This document shows positions 1 through 10,606 of a stretch of DNA of 64,000 bases, piece by piece (position 1 is the stretch's first letter; each line of letters starts with the position of its first letter). The notes under the pieces are model-generated. The model worked only from the letters and a program-made list of their open reading frames with translations. It made no database searches and was not told the origin of the DNA. Made by a program: the position numbers and the translations under genes. This stretch comes from Euonymus europaeus (lineage: Eukaryota > Streptophyta > Magnoliopsida > Celastrales > Celastraceae). Location of the stretch: the NCBI GenBank assembly GCA_963580455.1, contig OY756966.1:10188501-10252500 (forward strand), in the 5' to 3' direction.

Positions 1-1387
1 TAGGCCGCCGCCAAGGCGCACCTCGCCTGGGCGTGGGAACTCTACACGCCCAGGATGGCGGCCAGGGCAGCGCCTCAGCAATCTTAACAGAGGCCAGAGC
101 GCCTAGGCGCAAACCGTATTTTCAAAAAGGCTTCAGCGAGCCATTTTATGGAAATCTCTGGGTTGTTTCAGTTCTAGAGAGAGAGAAAGTGACGATTCTA
201 GAGAGAGAAGAGTATTTGAGGTGATTCTTGGAGATTGAAGCTTGGTTTTGGAGATTTAGCGAGGATTCAAGGAAGATTCAAGCCTTGGAGGTAAGATTCT
301 TCATTTTTTCCATTTCTAGGGTTTCGAGTAGATCTTGTTAGTTTTGTTTAGAGTTGATTCCTATGGTTTAGATATGTTGAATTAGGGTCATATTTGGTTG
401 TATATGTAGGTTTGATTCTTGTTCCGGAGTTGAGTTTCATAAGGTTGAGATTGGGGGTTTGAGAGGAACCCTAGAGAGAGAAAGTAAGTTTTCTCAATTT
501 AATTGTTTAATTCATATTGGTTATGATATGTTGAGTTGTTTTGGATGATCATTAGAGTTCGATTGTGTAAAAATTGTTAGGTTGGTGAAACGGGGTTAAA
601 AACCCTAATTGTGAGATTTGTGATTTGCTCGACACGAAGTAGGGGATTTCAAACCATTCTTTCTATCGTTCGTTCTCAATATTTTAAAGAGCTTTTTGAT
701 TCCTCATTGGTCGATTTATTTGTGTTTCCGCCTTAATTGCTTCTAAGGGGTTAGAACCCGAATTGTGGGATATTATTGATTCTTGATGTTGCATGACCCG
801 ATTGTTGAGTGTCCCATCACCTATGGGCACGATGTGATTTCCGTCCATGCATCATGGTAGTTATATATATATATATATGTAGGATGTTCATATGTATATC
901 TTTTCGGCATGCCATGGCATAAGTGCATTAGAGTTGCATTGGGAATCGGGTATGGACTCGGAGCTCCTTAGGATTCTTGAATGCTACTTGGAGGGATGAC
1001 GAGGTGATGAAAGTTACCACCGAGTCATGTGATCTCCAAGTAGAATAACCCACTAGAGGTATGGTTGATGAGGAACCTCGCTTGGAGCGGTGCGGGCGTG
1101 ATAGGTTCACGCAACTGAGTAATCCAAGAGCGTTTGATATTGGGGAGCTTGCTCCTATTCAATATGGCATGGATAGCGACCATGATATTGATGAGTTGAT
1201 ATGGTGAGCTTGCTCACGTTCGATATTACATGGAACGAGCCATGGTATCGATGAGGTTTGCTCATTGAGAGGATTGCCCGGATTGATGTTTTATGTGATT
1301 GTTGAGTATATGTGCATGTAGTAGTTTTCATATTACTGCATAGCCTACTTCCGCCGGATGATCGCACTAGTGGCCTAGGACGGTGCC
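1..1387 (+). repeat. TE1 5' LTR, truncated by window and internally deleted
   Basis: Near-identical to the 3' LTR at 6495-7850. After the shared GCATAGCCTACT (about 1341-1352) the sequence jumps to TCCGCCGGATGATCGC, which in the 3' LTR lies about 500 bp further on (near 8347). Homology ends again at ACGGTGCC (about 1387), where the 3' LTR has some 45 more bases to its end. The last part of the LTR and the expected TGGTATCAGAGC primer-binding site are therefore missing. Close to 95-116 it also lacks a stretch of about 20 bp present in the 3' LTR, between two copies of GCCTAGGCGC; this looks like loss or gain by recombination between short direct repeats. Confidence 0.88.
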
Positions 1388-1416
1388 CAAACCGGTATTG
1401 TCTGTTTACCATGCAG

Positions 1417-2728
1417 ATGAATACCCGTAGAACTACTATGTCCCAGAGTGAGACTGAGGTACCTCATGGCAGAGGCCGACGGGGAGTTGGTAGGGCCTGA
1501 GGTAGAGGCCGTAGTGTTGGAGTCGGGCGTGTTACTAGGGGCACACCTAGCACGGAGGATTCAGTTCCGAATGTGGATCCGAAGTTGAGAGATGAGGAGA
1601 TAGTTCATGAGGGACTACCGACTGGGAGTGATGATCAGCAGGCACCACCTACAGGACCTGTTGCTCCTGTTACTATAGGGGAAACCAGAGACGATGGAGG
1701 GGCTTGCTAGCTTTATGATGAGTATGGTGCAGACACGGGCATAGACTATAGCACAAGGAGTGGCTCAAGCGATAGGTGCAACTGGCACTCGTACTGAAGG
1801 TGTGGTAACCGAGGCTACTATTGAGGTGGCTGCAGCACCGAGAGCTAGAAGGGGAATGTATGAGGTGGATCAACTAAGGAGGACTTCTCCTCCAACCTTT
1901 TCTGGAGATGGAACAGGTGTGGGGGCGGAGGAGTGATTCAATCAGTTGAGCATGAGGATGGACACGTTGGAGAAACCCGATGAGCGGCGGGTGAAGTTTG
2001 TCTTCTATTATTTGAGTGAAGTGGCCTATGAATGGTGGATGTCCATGGGTCAGAGGCGGAATAAGCTGACTTGGACTTCTTTTGAGCAGTTGTTTATGTA
2101 GAAATTTGTACCGAGGCCTCTGCAGACTGAGAAGGCCAAACAGTTTCTTGATTTGTTGTAGACATTAGAGATGACGGTGTCTCAATAAACAAAGCAATTT
2201 GAGGAGTTGTATCGGTTTGGGAGAGAGTTTGCTCCTACCGATGCAAAGAAGGCGGCAAGGTACCTAGATGGGTTGCTACCCAGTCTTGGGAGGATGGTGA
2301 TGGCCATTAGGGTGGTATCGTATGAGGACACAGTTGAGATGGCATTGGACTTTGAATTGAGTGAGCGGAATGAGGCTCAGAGGAAGCGTCCAGTGACCGA
2401 GGGTAGTAGTGGTGGTGGTGGTAGCCACAAGAAGCAGAAGACTGATTTTTGTCATCAGAAAGGGGACCGAGGCAAGGGTCCAAGGCCCCCAGGGGGCAAG
2501 GTGACGTGTTATAAGTGCGGGAAAGAAGGGCACATGATAAAAGAGTGCAGATATTCTAGATTTAGATGCTTTGGTTGTGGCAAGTTGGGCCACAAGAAGA
2601 GTGAGTGTCCACAGGGTAACCAGGGAGGACAACATCAGCCTCAGATACCGGGGGTACCACCTCAAACTCTTCCTTCCACTGTTCCATCGGGAGGGAGAGG
2701 GCGAGGTGGAGGTAGACAGTCTCAGTAG
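1417..2728 (+). pseudogene. gag: TE1 gag (broken)
   Basis: Capsid-like gag polyprotein of the Tekay-type element. It starts MNTRR at 1417, matching MDTRR at the start of TE4 gag, and runs in frame 1 to about 1680, where a frameshift moves it to frame 2 for the rest. In-frame stops lie near 1740, 1934, 2100, 2158 and 2187; comparison with the TE4 homologue shows most derive from CAG, CAA or TGG. The retrotransposon gag domain spans about 1860-2380. Two zinc knuckles follow, CYKCGKEGHMIKEC (about 2509-2550) and CFGCGKLGHKKSEC (about 2569-2610), both CX2CX4HX4C RNA-binding motifs. The last 522 bp (2207-2728) are open. Non-functional as it stands. Confidence 0.88.
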
Positions 2729-4678
2729 CAGCAGTATGCATTGACGGATGGTCGTGTCTTTGCTATGGGACATCAGGAGGCACAGGAGCATCCCAATTTC
2801 ATTGGAGGTACATTTTTGATTTCGAATTGTTGGGCTAGAGTCTTGTTTGATTCTGGAGCTACTTCATCATTTATTACTAGTTCGTTAGCGAACGCACTAC
2901 CGGTGGAGATTTCGCCAATTAGAAGAATGTTTATGGTGTCCTCACCATTCGGGCACTTTACCACGTTGGATGGGGTTATGTTCAGATGTGAGTGTCGATT
3001 TGGAGAGATATCTCTACAAGCCGATTTGTATGTATTAGATTTCAAAGACTTCGATGTAATACTCGGGGTTGATTGGTTGACAAAGCACCAATGAGTGCTT
3101 GACTTTTGGCAAAGGATGATCACTCTTAGAGTAACAGAGGGTGGGGTGATTCATCTACAGGGATCAAAGGGGATGCCATGCCCTCATTTCATGGATAACC
3201 CTTCGTATCAGGATTGTAGAGTCGCAAGTTTGGTGACTTCGGCTCCTAAGGGAGATGTAGCTACTATGGTTCGGGTAGTGGAAGAATTTATGGATGTATT
3301 TCCGGAAGAGTTGCTGGGATTACCTTCGAAGAGGGAGATTGACTTTGCTATTGAGTTACATCCGAATGTCAAGCCGATTTCGATTCCATCGTATCGGATG
3401 GCTCCAGCAGAGTTGAAGGAGTTGAGTTTTCAATTAGAGGAGTTACTAGACTTGGGGTTCATTAGACCGAGTGTGTCCCCGTGGGGAGCACCGGTGTTGT
3501 TCGTCAAGAAGAAAGACGGAAGCTTGAGGATGTGTATTGATTATAGGCAGTTGAATAAGGTTACAGTGAGGAATAAGTATCCATTGCCTAGGATCAATGA
3601 TTTGTTTGACCAACTGAGAGGTGCTAGGCATTTCTCTAAGATTGACTTGAGGTCGAGTTATCATCAGTTGAGGATTAAGGATGAGGATATCCAGAAAACA
3701 GCGTTTAGAACTCGTTATGGGCATTATGAGTTTCTTGTGATGCCATTTGGGTTGACAAATGCCTCAGTTGTGTTCATGGACCTAATGCAAAGGGTTCTTA
3801 GACCGTTTTTGGATAAGTTTGTGGTGGTGTTTATAGATGACATATTGATTTATACTCCTACGGAGGAAGAGCATGAGGAACACTTGAGGGTAGTGTTACA
3901 GACGTTGAGGGAGAATCAATTGTATGCTAAATTGAGTAAGTGTGAATTTTGGGCCACGGAAGTGAAATTCCTAGGCCATGTGATCACTCAAGAAGGCATA
4001 GCGGTTGCTTACTCCAAGGTTGAGTCGGTTTTGAATTGGGAAAGACCAAAGAATGTGACAAAGATCCGAAGTTTCCTAGGATTGGCGGGTTACTACCGGA
4101 GATTTATTGAGGATTTTTCGAGAGTTGCTTCGCTGATGACGCAGCTTACAAAGAAGGGCACACCGTTTGTGTGGACAGACGAGTGTGAGGCGGCATTTGA
4201 GGAGTTTAAGAAGAGGTTGACAACACCTCCAGTGTTAGTGGTTCCAGAAAGGAATGTAGGCTACCATGTGTATTGCGATGCGTCTGGAGTCGGTTTAGGT
4301 TGTGTGTTGATGCAACGAGGCCGAGTGATAAAGTATGGTTCAAGGTTGCTCAAGACACATGAGAGGAATTATCCGGTGCATGATTTGGAGTTAGCAGCAG
4401 TGGTGTTTGCACTTAACCAATGGAGGTATTATCTTTACGGAGAGAGATTTGAAGTGTTTTCGGATCAAAAGAGCCTCAAGTATCTATTCACCCAAAGAGA
4501 ATTGAATTTGCGTCAAAGGAGGTGGATGGAATACTTGGAGGACTTCGACTTCGATTTGCAATACCATCCCGGTAAAGCAAACGTAGTCGCAGATGCTTTG
4601 AGTAGGAAGAAGATGATTGCTAGTCTATTTATGCATGAGTGAGGAATTTTTTAGACAATCAATGAGTTTGGATTAGAG
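2729..4678 (+). pseudogene. pol: TE1 pol: protease, reverse transcriptase, RNase H (broken)
   Basis: The first half of pol is in the same frame as the end of gag, as in single-ORF chromoviruses. The protease (about 2741-3090) has the active-site motif LFDSGATSSF. The reverse transcriptase (about 3390-4100) keeps [17 protein letters not shown], the MPFGL block and the catalytic FIDDILIY near 3835. RNase H (about 4255-4610) keeps all three acidic residues, in [14 protein letters not shown] and FSDQKS. Stops interrupt it at 3092-3094 (a GGA codon in the homologue) and at 4640-4642, with another TAG just after. Apart from these it is one open frame, so catalytic residues have survived better than the reading frame. 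Confidence 0.92.
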
Positions 4679-6196
4679 TTGAAGAGTCAAGAGGAAAAGA
4701 TGTATTTGTGTTCTATAACTTCGAGACCTAAGATGATTCAGAAGGTTATAGATGCACAGAATGGAGATCATACCTTTGATGTGATTGATGAGAGTCTTGG
4801 ATGGGTTCGAGGGAATTATGGTGGAGTACGATATGTGGGAAGGTTAGTGGTTCCCGAAGATGATGAGTTGAGACAAGAAATTCTGAAAGAGGCACACCAT
4901 TCTTGGTTTGCCATGCATCCCGGGGGTACGAAGATGTACCGAGATTTGAAGCAGAGTTTCTGGTGGAGGGGCACGAAGGCCGATGTTAATAGATTCGTGA
5001 CGAAGTGTCTTACTTGTCAGTAAGTGAAGGCAGAGCATCAGAGACCAGCTGGATTGTTGCAACCCTTACCGGTAGCACAATGGAAGTGGGAGAAGATCAC
5101 GATGGACTTTGTGACGGCGTTGCCAATGACTCAGAGACGGCATGAAACGGTTTGGGTGATAGTGGACAGATTGACCAAGTCTGCACACCTTTTACCTATG
5201 AATAAGACGGATTCGTTGGAGACCTTGAGTACGATGTATATAAAGGAGATTGTGAGACTTCACGGAATTCCATTATCTATTGTGTCAGACCAAGACCCGC
5301 GATTCACAGGTAGATTCTGGTGTAGTTTATAGGATGCATTGGGAACGAAGTTGGATTTCTCTACAGCTTATCATCCTCAGAGTGATGGGCAGAGTGAGAG
5401 AACCATACAAATTTTGGAAGATATGCTACGGGCATGTGTAGTTGAGTTTGGAGGAAGTTGGGATCGGTACTTACATTTGGCGGAGTTTGTGTATAACAAC
5501 TCTTTCCAGAGTAGTATCGGAATGGCACCTTACAAGGCGCTCTACGGGCGGCCTTGTAGGTCGCCTTTGTGTTGGGCAAAGGTTGGTGAGAAAGTGGTTT
5601 CTGGATCGGAGATGGTCAAGGAAGCTCGAGAGAGAGTTGATGAGATCCAAAGGCTGTTGATCACCGCGCAAAGCCGACAGAAGTCTTATACTGACCAGAG
5701 GAGGAGACCTTTGGAGTTTACGGTAGGCGATAAGATTTTCTTGAAGGTTAGTCCGAGACGGGGAATTCAGAGGTATAGCAAGCATGGGAAGTTGGCATCG
5801 AGATTTGTGGGGCCATTTGAGATTTTGGGGACAGTTGGACCGGTGGCATACCGTTTAGCACTTCCACCGAAGCTTGAGAAGGTTCACAATGTATTCCATC
5901 TATCAATGCTTCGGAAATATGAGTCGGATCCGTCGCATCTGATAGATTGGACTACGTTGGAAGCTGAGGAAAATGGGAGCTACACTCTTCAACCGGTGAA
6001 GATTCTAGACCGACAGAACAAGGTCACGAGGTCGAGTGTGATTCCATTAGTAAAGGTGATGTGGATGTACCACGGAGTTGAAGAAGCAACATGGGAGTTG
6101 GAGTCTCGAATGAAGGAGAAGTACCCGGAGCTGTTCAGAGATTCAGGTACGTGTGTAGTTAAATTTCGCGACGAAATTTGTTTAAGGGGAGGAGGA
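4679..6196 (+). pseudogene. pol: TE1 pol: integrase and chromodomain (broken)
   Basis: The integrase is in the same frame as the RT. The H2C2 zinc-binding domain is at about 4880-5022 ([12 protein letters not shown] and KCLTCQ). The DDE core has Asp in TMDFVTALP, Asp in SDQDPRFT and Glu in [10 protein letters not shown]. Stops at 5021-5023 (CAA to TAA) and 5330-5332 (CAG to TAG) split it. The GPF/Y region (FVGPFEIL) and an HNVFHLSMLRKYE block follow. The C-terminal chromodomain (about 5995-6150, GVEEATWELE) is expected to direct integration to marked heterochromatin. No stop falls at the family end near 6165, and the frame reads on into the LTR to 6580, which is not likely to be meaningful. 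Confidence 0.92.
6184..6196 (+). other. TE1 polypurine tract
   Basis: AAGGGGAGGAGGA directly abuts the TG of the 3' LTR at 6197. It is the expected primer site for plus-strand DNA synthesis. TE4 (TTAAGGGGGAAGGGA) and TE10 (TTAAGGGGGGGAGGA) have close counterparts at the same place. Confidence 0.85.
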
Positions 6197-8423
6197 TGTG
6201 AAACCTGGACCCAAATATTTGATGGATTTTTGGTGTTTAACAAAGAGGTGGAAACTGGACTAGGCGCACAAGGTGGGCGCCTAGGCGCTACGCCTAGTCC
6301 AGCAAATGCATGCAGGGAGGAAGTCCAGAAGAGAAGGCACTGGACTAGGCGAACCTCAGGGCGCCTAGGCACAGCGCCCAGTCCAGCAAGCACCAGATGG
6401 GCGCGGAAGGAGGGGATTCAAAACTGGATCGGGCGTACCACGGGCCGCCTAGGTGCTGCGCCCATTCCAGTGGGAGAGGTTGGCTGGAGTGGGCGCATAG
6501 GTGCCCAGGCGCACCTCGCCTGGGCGTGGGAACTCTACACGCCCAGGATGGCACCCAAGGCAGTGCCTCAGCAATCTTAAGAGAGGCCAGAGCGCCTAGG
6601 CGCCCAGAGTAGTGCCTAGGCGCAAACCGTGTTTTTGAAAAGGCTCCAGCGAGCAATTTTAGGGAAATCTCTGGGTTGTTTCAGTTCTAGAGAGAGAGAG
6701 GGCGACGATTCTAGAGAGAGAAGAGTATTTGAGGTGATTCTTGGAGATTGAAGCTTGGTTTTGGAGATTTAGAGAGGATTCAATGAAGATTCAGGCCTTG
6801 GTGGTAAGATTCTTCATTTTTTCCATTTCTAGGGTTTTGAGTAGATATTGTTAGTTTTGTTTAGAGTTGATTCTTATGGTTTAGATATGTTGAATTAGGG
6901 TCATATGTGGTTGTATATGTAGGTTTGATTCTTGTTCCGGAGTTGAGTTTCATAAGGTCGAGGTTGGGGGTTTGAGAGGAACCCTGGAGAAAGAAAGTAA
7001 GTTTTCTCAATTTGATTGTTTAATTCATATTGGTTATGATATGTTGAGTTGCTTTGGATGATCATTAGAGTTCGATTGTGTAAAAATTGTTAGGTTGGTG
7101 AAACGGGGTTAAAAACCCTAATTGTGAGATTTGTGATTTGCTCGACACGAGGTAGGGGATTTCCAACCATTCTTTCTATTGTTCGATTTTTTATTCCTCA
7201 TTGGTCGATTTATTTGTGTTTCCGCCTTAATTGCTTCTAATGGGAAACGAACCCGAATTGTGGGATATTATTGATTCTTGATGTTGCATGACCCGATTGT
7301 TGAGTGTCCCATCACCTATGGGCACGATGTGATTTCTGTCCATGCATCATGGTAGTAATATATATATATATATATATGTAGGATGTTCATATGTATATCT
7401 TTTCGGCATGCCATGGCATAAGTGCATTAGAGTTGCATTGGGAACCGGGTATGGACTCGGAGCTCCTTAGGATTCTTGAAAGCTACTTGGAGGGATGACA
7501 AGGTGATGAGAGTTACCACCGAGTCATGTGATCTCCAAGTAGGATAACGCACTAGAGGTATGGTTGATGAGGAACCTTGCCTGGAGCGGTGCGGGCGGGA
7601 TAGGCTCATTCAACCGGGTAATCCAAGAGCGTTTGATATTGGGGAGCTTGCTCCTATACAATATGGCATGGATAGCGACCATGATATTGATGAGTTGATG
7701 TGGTGCGCTTTCTCACGTTCGATATTACATGGAACGAGCCATGGTTTCGATGAGGTTTGCTCATTGAGGGGATTGCTCGGATTGATGTTTTATATGATTG
7801 TTGAGTATACGTGCATGTAGTAGTTTTGATATTGCTGCATAGCCTACTGTTCGGATTCTGCCTTTGTCTCTTATACTCTTAACCCTACTGAGCTTCTTGC
7901 TCACTCTCTACTTTCTTTTCCTCCCCACAGGTGATACTGGTACAGGTACAGGTACTGGTGGAACGGATCAATGAGAGCGGGGTGTGACATGGATGGCCCT
8001 GGGTCGGATGAGAGTGCTAGAGAGATACTTTGAGCACGTATTTTGTATATGATGTATGAATGTTTGTTCATGATATTGTTATAACCATTGGCACCAGAGG
8101 GTGTTTGCAGGGTGTATACTGAGTATTGATTTATGGTTATATAATATGATGAACTTGATGATGTGTTTATACTATCAGTTTGTGCATGTTGGTAGTGGAT
8201 GGCCTGAGGCCCTAGGATCAGGATTGCATGTGATTGAGGCCTGAGGCCTAGCTAGGTTGCTAGTGTGATGGATTGAATTTTCTGCTGTGTGTTTCTGATG
8301 CAGGCGGGGAATCTCCGATATACAGGGAGATCCCGCCGAATTTTCGGTCCGCTGGATGATCGCACTAGTGGCCTAGGACGGTGCCGGAGGGCACCTGTGG
8401 CGTGCCCGGACCGGGGCGTCACA
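6197..8423 (+). repeat. TE1 3' LTR
   Basis: 2227 bp, starting TGTGAAACC and ending GTCACA. The first 430 bp (U3) hold a cluster of GCGCCTAGGCGC-type palindromes. A GA-rich stretch (about 6690-6730) follows and then a strong 5' splice-site-like GGTAAG at 6803-6808. A pyrimidine tract with CCCCACAG ends at 7930, giving a possible 1127-nt intron within the LTR. A (TA)n run lies at about 7357-7377. The right part repeats GGCCTGAGGCC motifs shared with the TE4 LTR, showing that both LTRs derive from one ancestor. This copy is more complete than the 5' copy. Confidence 0.92.
6264..6620 (+). other. GCGCCTAGGCGC-type palindrome cluster in TE1 U3
   Basis: Repeated self-complementary CCTAGG cores in a GC-rich setting occur in this part of the LTR, for example GGGCGCCTAGGCGCT near 6275-6289, GGGCGCCTAGGCAC near 6359-6372 and GAGCGCCTAGGCGCCC near 6591-6606, with related half-sites (CTAGTCCAG, GACTAGGCG). 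The surrounding LTR is AT-rich, so the cluster stands out. The inverted LTRs at 8424-9926 and 51561-53689 carry similar CCTAGG clusters at the matching place. A role as enhancer, silencer or methylation target is inference only. Confidence 0.75.
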
Positions 8424-9926
8424 AAAATAATATGAATCATAAAGAACGTAAAGGCCGAATATTGAAACAAGCTCAATGCAGCAACATGACATCCTAAAAT
8501 GTCACAACGATGCATAACCACCGGTTACAGACTATAATGTCTGGCACCAGTCAATGAATATTCCGGAAAACCATCGGAATCCTTGAACTTTGCCCTGGAC
8601 ATCCATATGTGCATCATCCCAATGGGAATCTCGATTCCGGTAACAATGTGCCTATTCATTATCTAACATCACACATAACAAAACCTAAGGGTACTACAAG
8701 TCCATACTCGTAGACCCGACGCATCTAAAAATCATGTCCAATAATGTCATGCAGAAGGAGTTCATATATATAAAAATCCTATATATATACATAACTATAT
8801 GATGCATGAACGAGGATTATCGTGCCCAATAGATGATTAAGCATTCAAAGGGTATACAATTCATCAATAATCAACAAGAAGGTTCGTTCTTCCTAAGGAA
8901 CAATTTAGGCAAGAACACAATAATAAAGACCAATGAAGAATTTCAAGCGCTCTTTAGAGAAAGACAATACGATAGAAAATGGGGTAAGAATCCCTACCTC
9001 GTTAGGAGCAATTTCCCAAAATCAATGAAAACTCAACTCTAGGGTTTCGATTTTTCCAAACCTAACCTTATGACAAAATCGAACCCTCTCACACATTAAT
9101 ATACGATCATCCATTCATAACAACATGATAAAAATCACAAATTTCAAATTACTCACCTTCTCTCTCTAGAAATCCCTCTTTAAGCCTTGAACCTTAGCCC
9201 AACCAAGGTTTAACTCCAAAATCCCAAACAAACCTATATATTCATTCACAATCAAGTCTAAATGAATATATCTAAATCATAGAATCCAACTCTAAAGTAA
9301 TCTCATCAAATCTACAAAAACCCTAGAATTTACAAACTAGGAAAAACTTACCAAAAACCTTCAACCAAGATTGAATCTTCAATATTACACTCCAATAATC
9401 ATGAATCTTCAAGAACTAAGTTGAATCCTTGCTAGAACTCTTTCTCTCTCTAGAATAGTCGCTCTCTCTCACTCTTGAAATCAGAAATATCAAGTAAATA
9501 CCCTTCTGGCTGTTTTAAACGTCGAGGTTGCGCCTAGGCACCCTGGTCGTGAATTTCTCCACAAGCTCGCTGCTCTGGGCACTATCTTGGGCGTGCACAG
9601 AATGTACGCCTAGGCTCCCATGCACCAATTTCATTTCTGTTGTCTACTGGACTGGGCGGACTTTTTTGTACATGCCTAGGCAGTCCGCTTAGGCGTGTGG
9701 CCTTACTTTTTCAGCTCCGTCTCGGTCTAAGCTTCGATTAGATATATTATGGAACCTAAACGAACATCTATACTAAAAGTTATGACTAATTTACTAAACC
9801 TAGTTCAAAACTATCCATTACGGTCTTTTACATCTCCAATGGTTCGTTATCTCTTCAAACCCATTTTTCAATAACTTATTACTTAAAATTTAACCGTATA
9901 TAATATTTTTGGGTCGGGATTTCTCA
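8424..9926 (-). repeat. LTR2: Tekay-type LTR fragment, minus strand
   Basis: On the minus strand this reads TGAGAAATCCCGACCC from 9926 and runs leftwards, matching the solo LTR at 51561-53689 over nearly its whole length, including GATGCATGAACGAGGATTATC (split here: GATGCATGAACGAGG near 8803-8817) and the CCTAGG palindrome cluster at about 9530-9710. It lacks the last 570 bp or so of that LTR because TE1 inserted into it; the rest should lie left of the window. A GGTAAG 5' splice-like site is kept on the minus strand at 9352-9347. Whether it was a solo LTR or part of a full element cannot be decided from the window. The short open frame at 8833-9042 has no support as a gene. Confidence 0.82.
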
Positions 9927-10606
9927 AGATTTTCTAGAGCACCTTCTTGAGCTTATATACTTACAAATCCAGCAACCAAAGAGCCATTCCTTGAGCCTAA
10001 AACTTCATCTCATAATCGGCTAGTTAAGAGCCAAAACAAAGTTCATATTTGTGATTTGGGTTTTCTAGTGAGCCAAAACCACTTATATGGTAGATTGAGT
10101 TTTCGGTGAGTTTAAACTGAGTTGTTTTGGTGTAAAATTTTGGGGTTAACTTGGATGAACCCTAAGTTGGTGGTGACCTTGTAAAACCATCTAGTGGACT
10201 GTTTGAAAATCCCAAGTGGAACTTGCGTAGTGGATGTAGACTTGGGTTAAGCCAAACCACTATAAATCTCTTGCCCCTCTTTAATTTTCATCAACTTCAT
10301 TTAGCATATCATTTGCATATCATCCAACATTGAAATTTCCATATAAGTTGCTAGAATTAATCTTGTGTTAAATATGATTTTGCTGCCTATTTCAATCTTA
10401 TTTGGTGTGCCATTGTGATACTTGTTAAATCTGATTGTCTTATAATTGCATGCTTGTTGATTAATTTAATTGGTATAATTTAGATTAAATTTGTCAACAT
10501 TTGCTTCCGCTAGGGTGAAATTCAAAGAGTCTAAAAAGTGATCACCTAGCTTAATTTTTGATTAAGTACGCAATTCACCCTTCGTCTTATGGTGCCATTC
10601 GATACA
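9927..10606 (+). repeat. LTR3: probable Ty1/copia LTR fragment
   Basis: AT-rich DNA unlike the satellite and the gypsy elements beside it. Its layout resembles a plant copia LTR of the Sire or similar type: a stretch with AAGCCAAACCACTATAAATC near 10250, a leader with TTTCATCAACTTCATTTAGC, a CTTCCGC block, and an end reading GCAATTCACCC...TTCGATACAACA, followed at once by satellite. No internal region, PBS or target duplication is visible, and the left edge is not TG, so it is truncated on the left. The assignment rests on remembered layout, not on a database match. Confidence 0.5.

Larger units (their letters stand above)
1..8423 (+). mobile_element. TE1: Ty3/gypsy Tekay-type chromovirus, left end outside window
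   Basis: This is an LTR retrotransposon in the order 5' LTR, gag, protease, reverse transcriptase, RNase H, integrase, chromodomain, 3' LTR. Positions 1 onward match the 3' LTR from about 6495 onward, so roughly 300 bp of the element lies left of the window. The 3' LTR starts with TGTGAAACC just after a polypurine tract and ends GGCGTCACA at 8423. The order of domains, the double zinc knuckle and the C-terminal chromodomain place it in the Tekay/Del group of chromoviruses. It cannot be autonomous: gag and pol carry many stops and the primer-binding site is gone. It inserted into the LTR fragment that begins at 8424. The first five bases after it are AAAAT, which should also precede its left LTR if the insertion site is intact. 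Confidence 0.93.
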
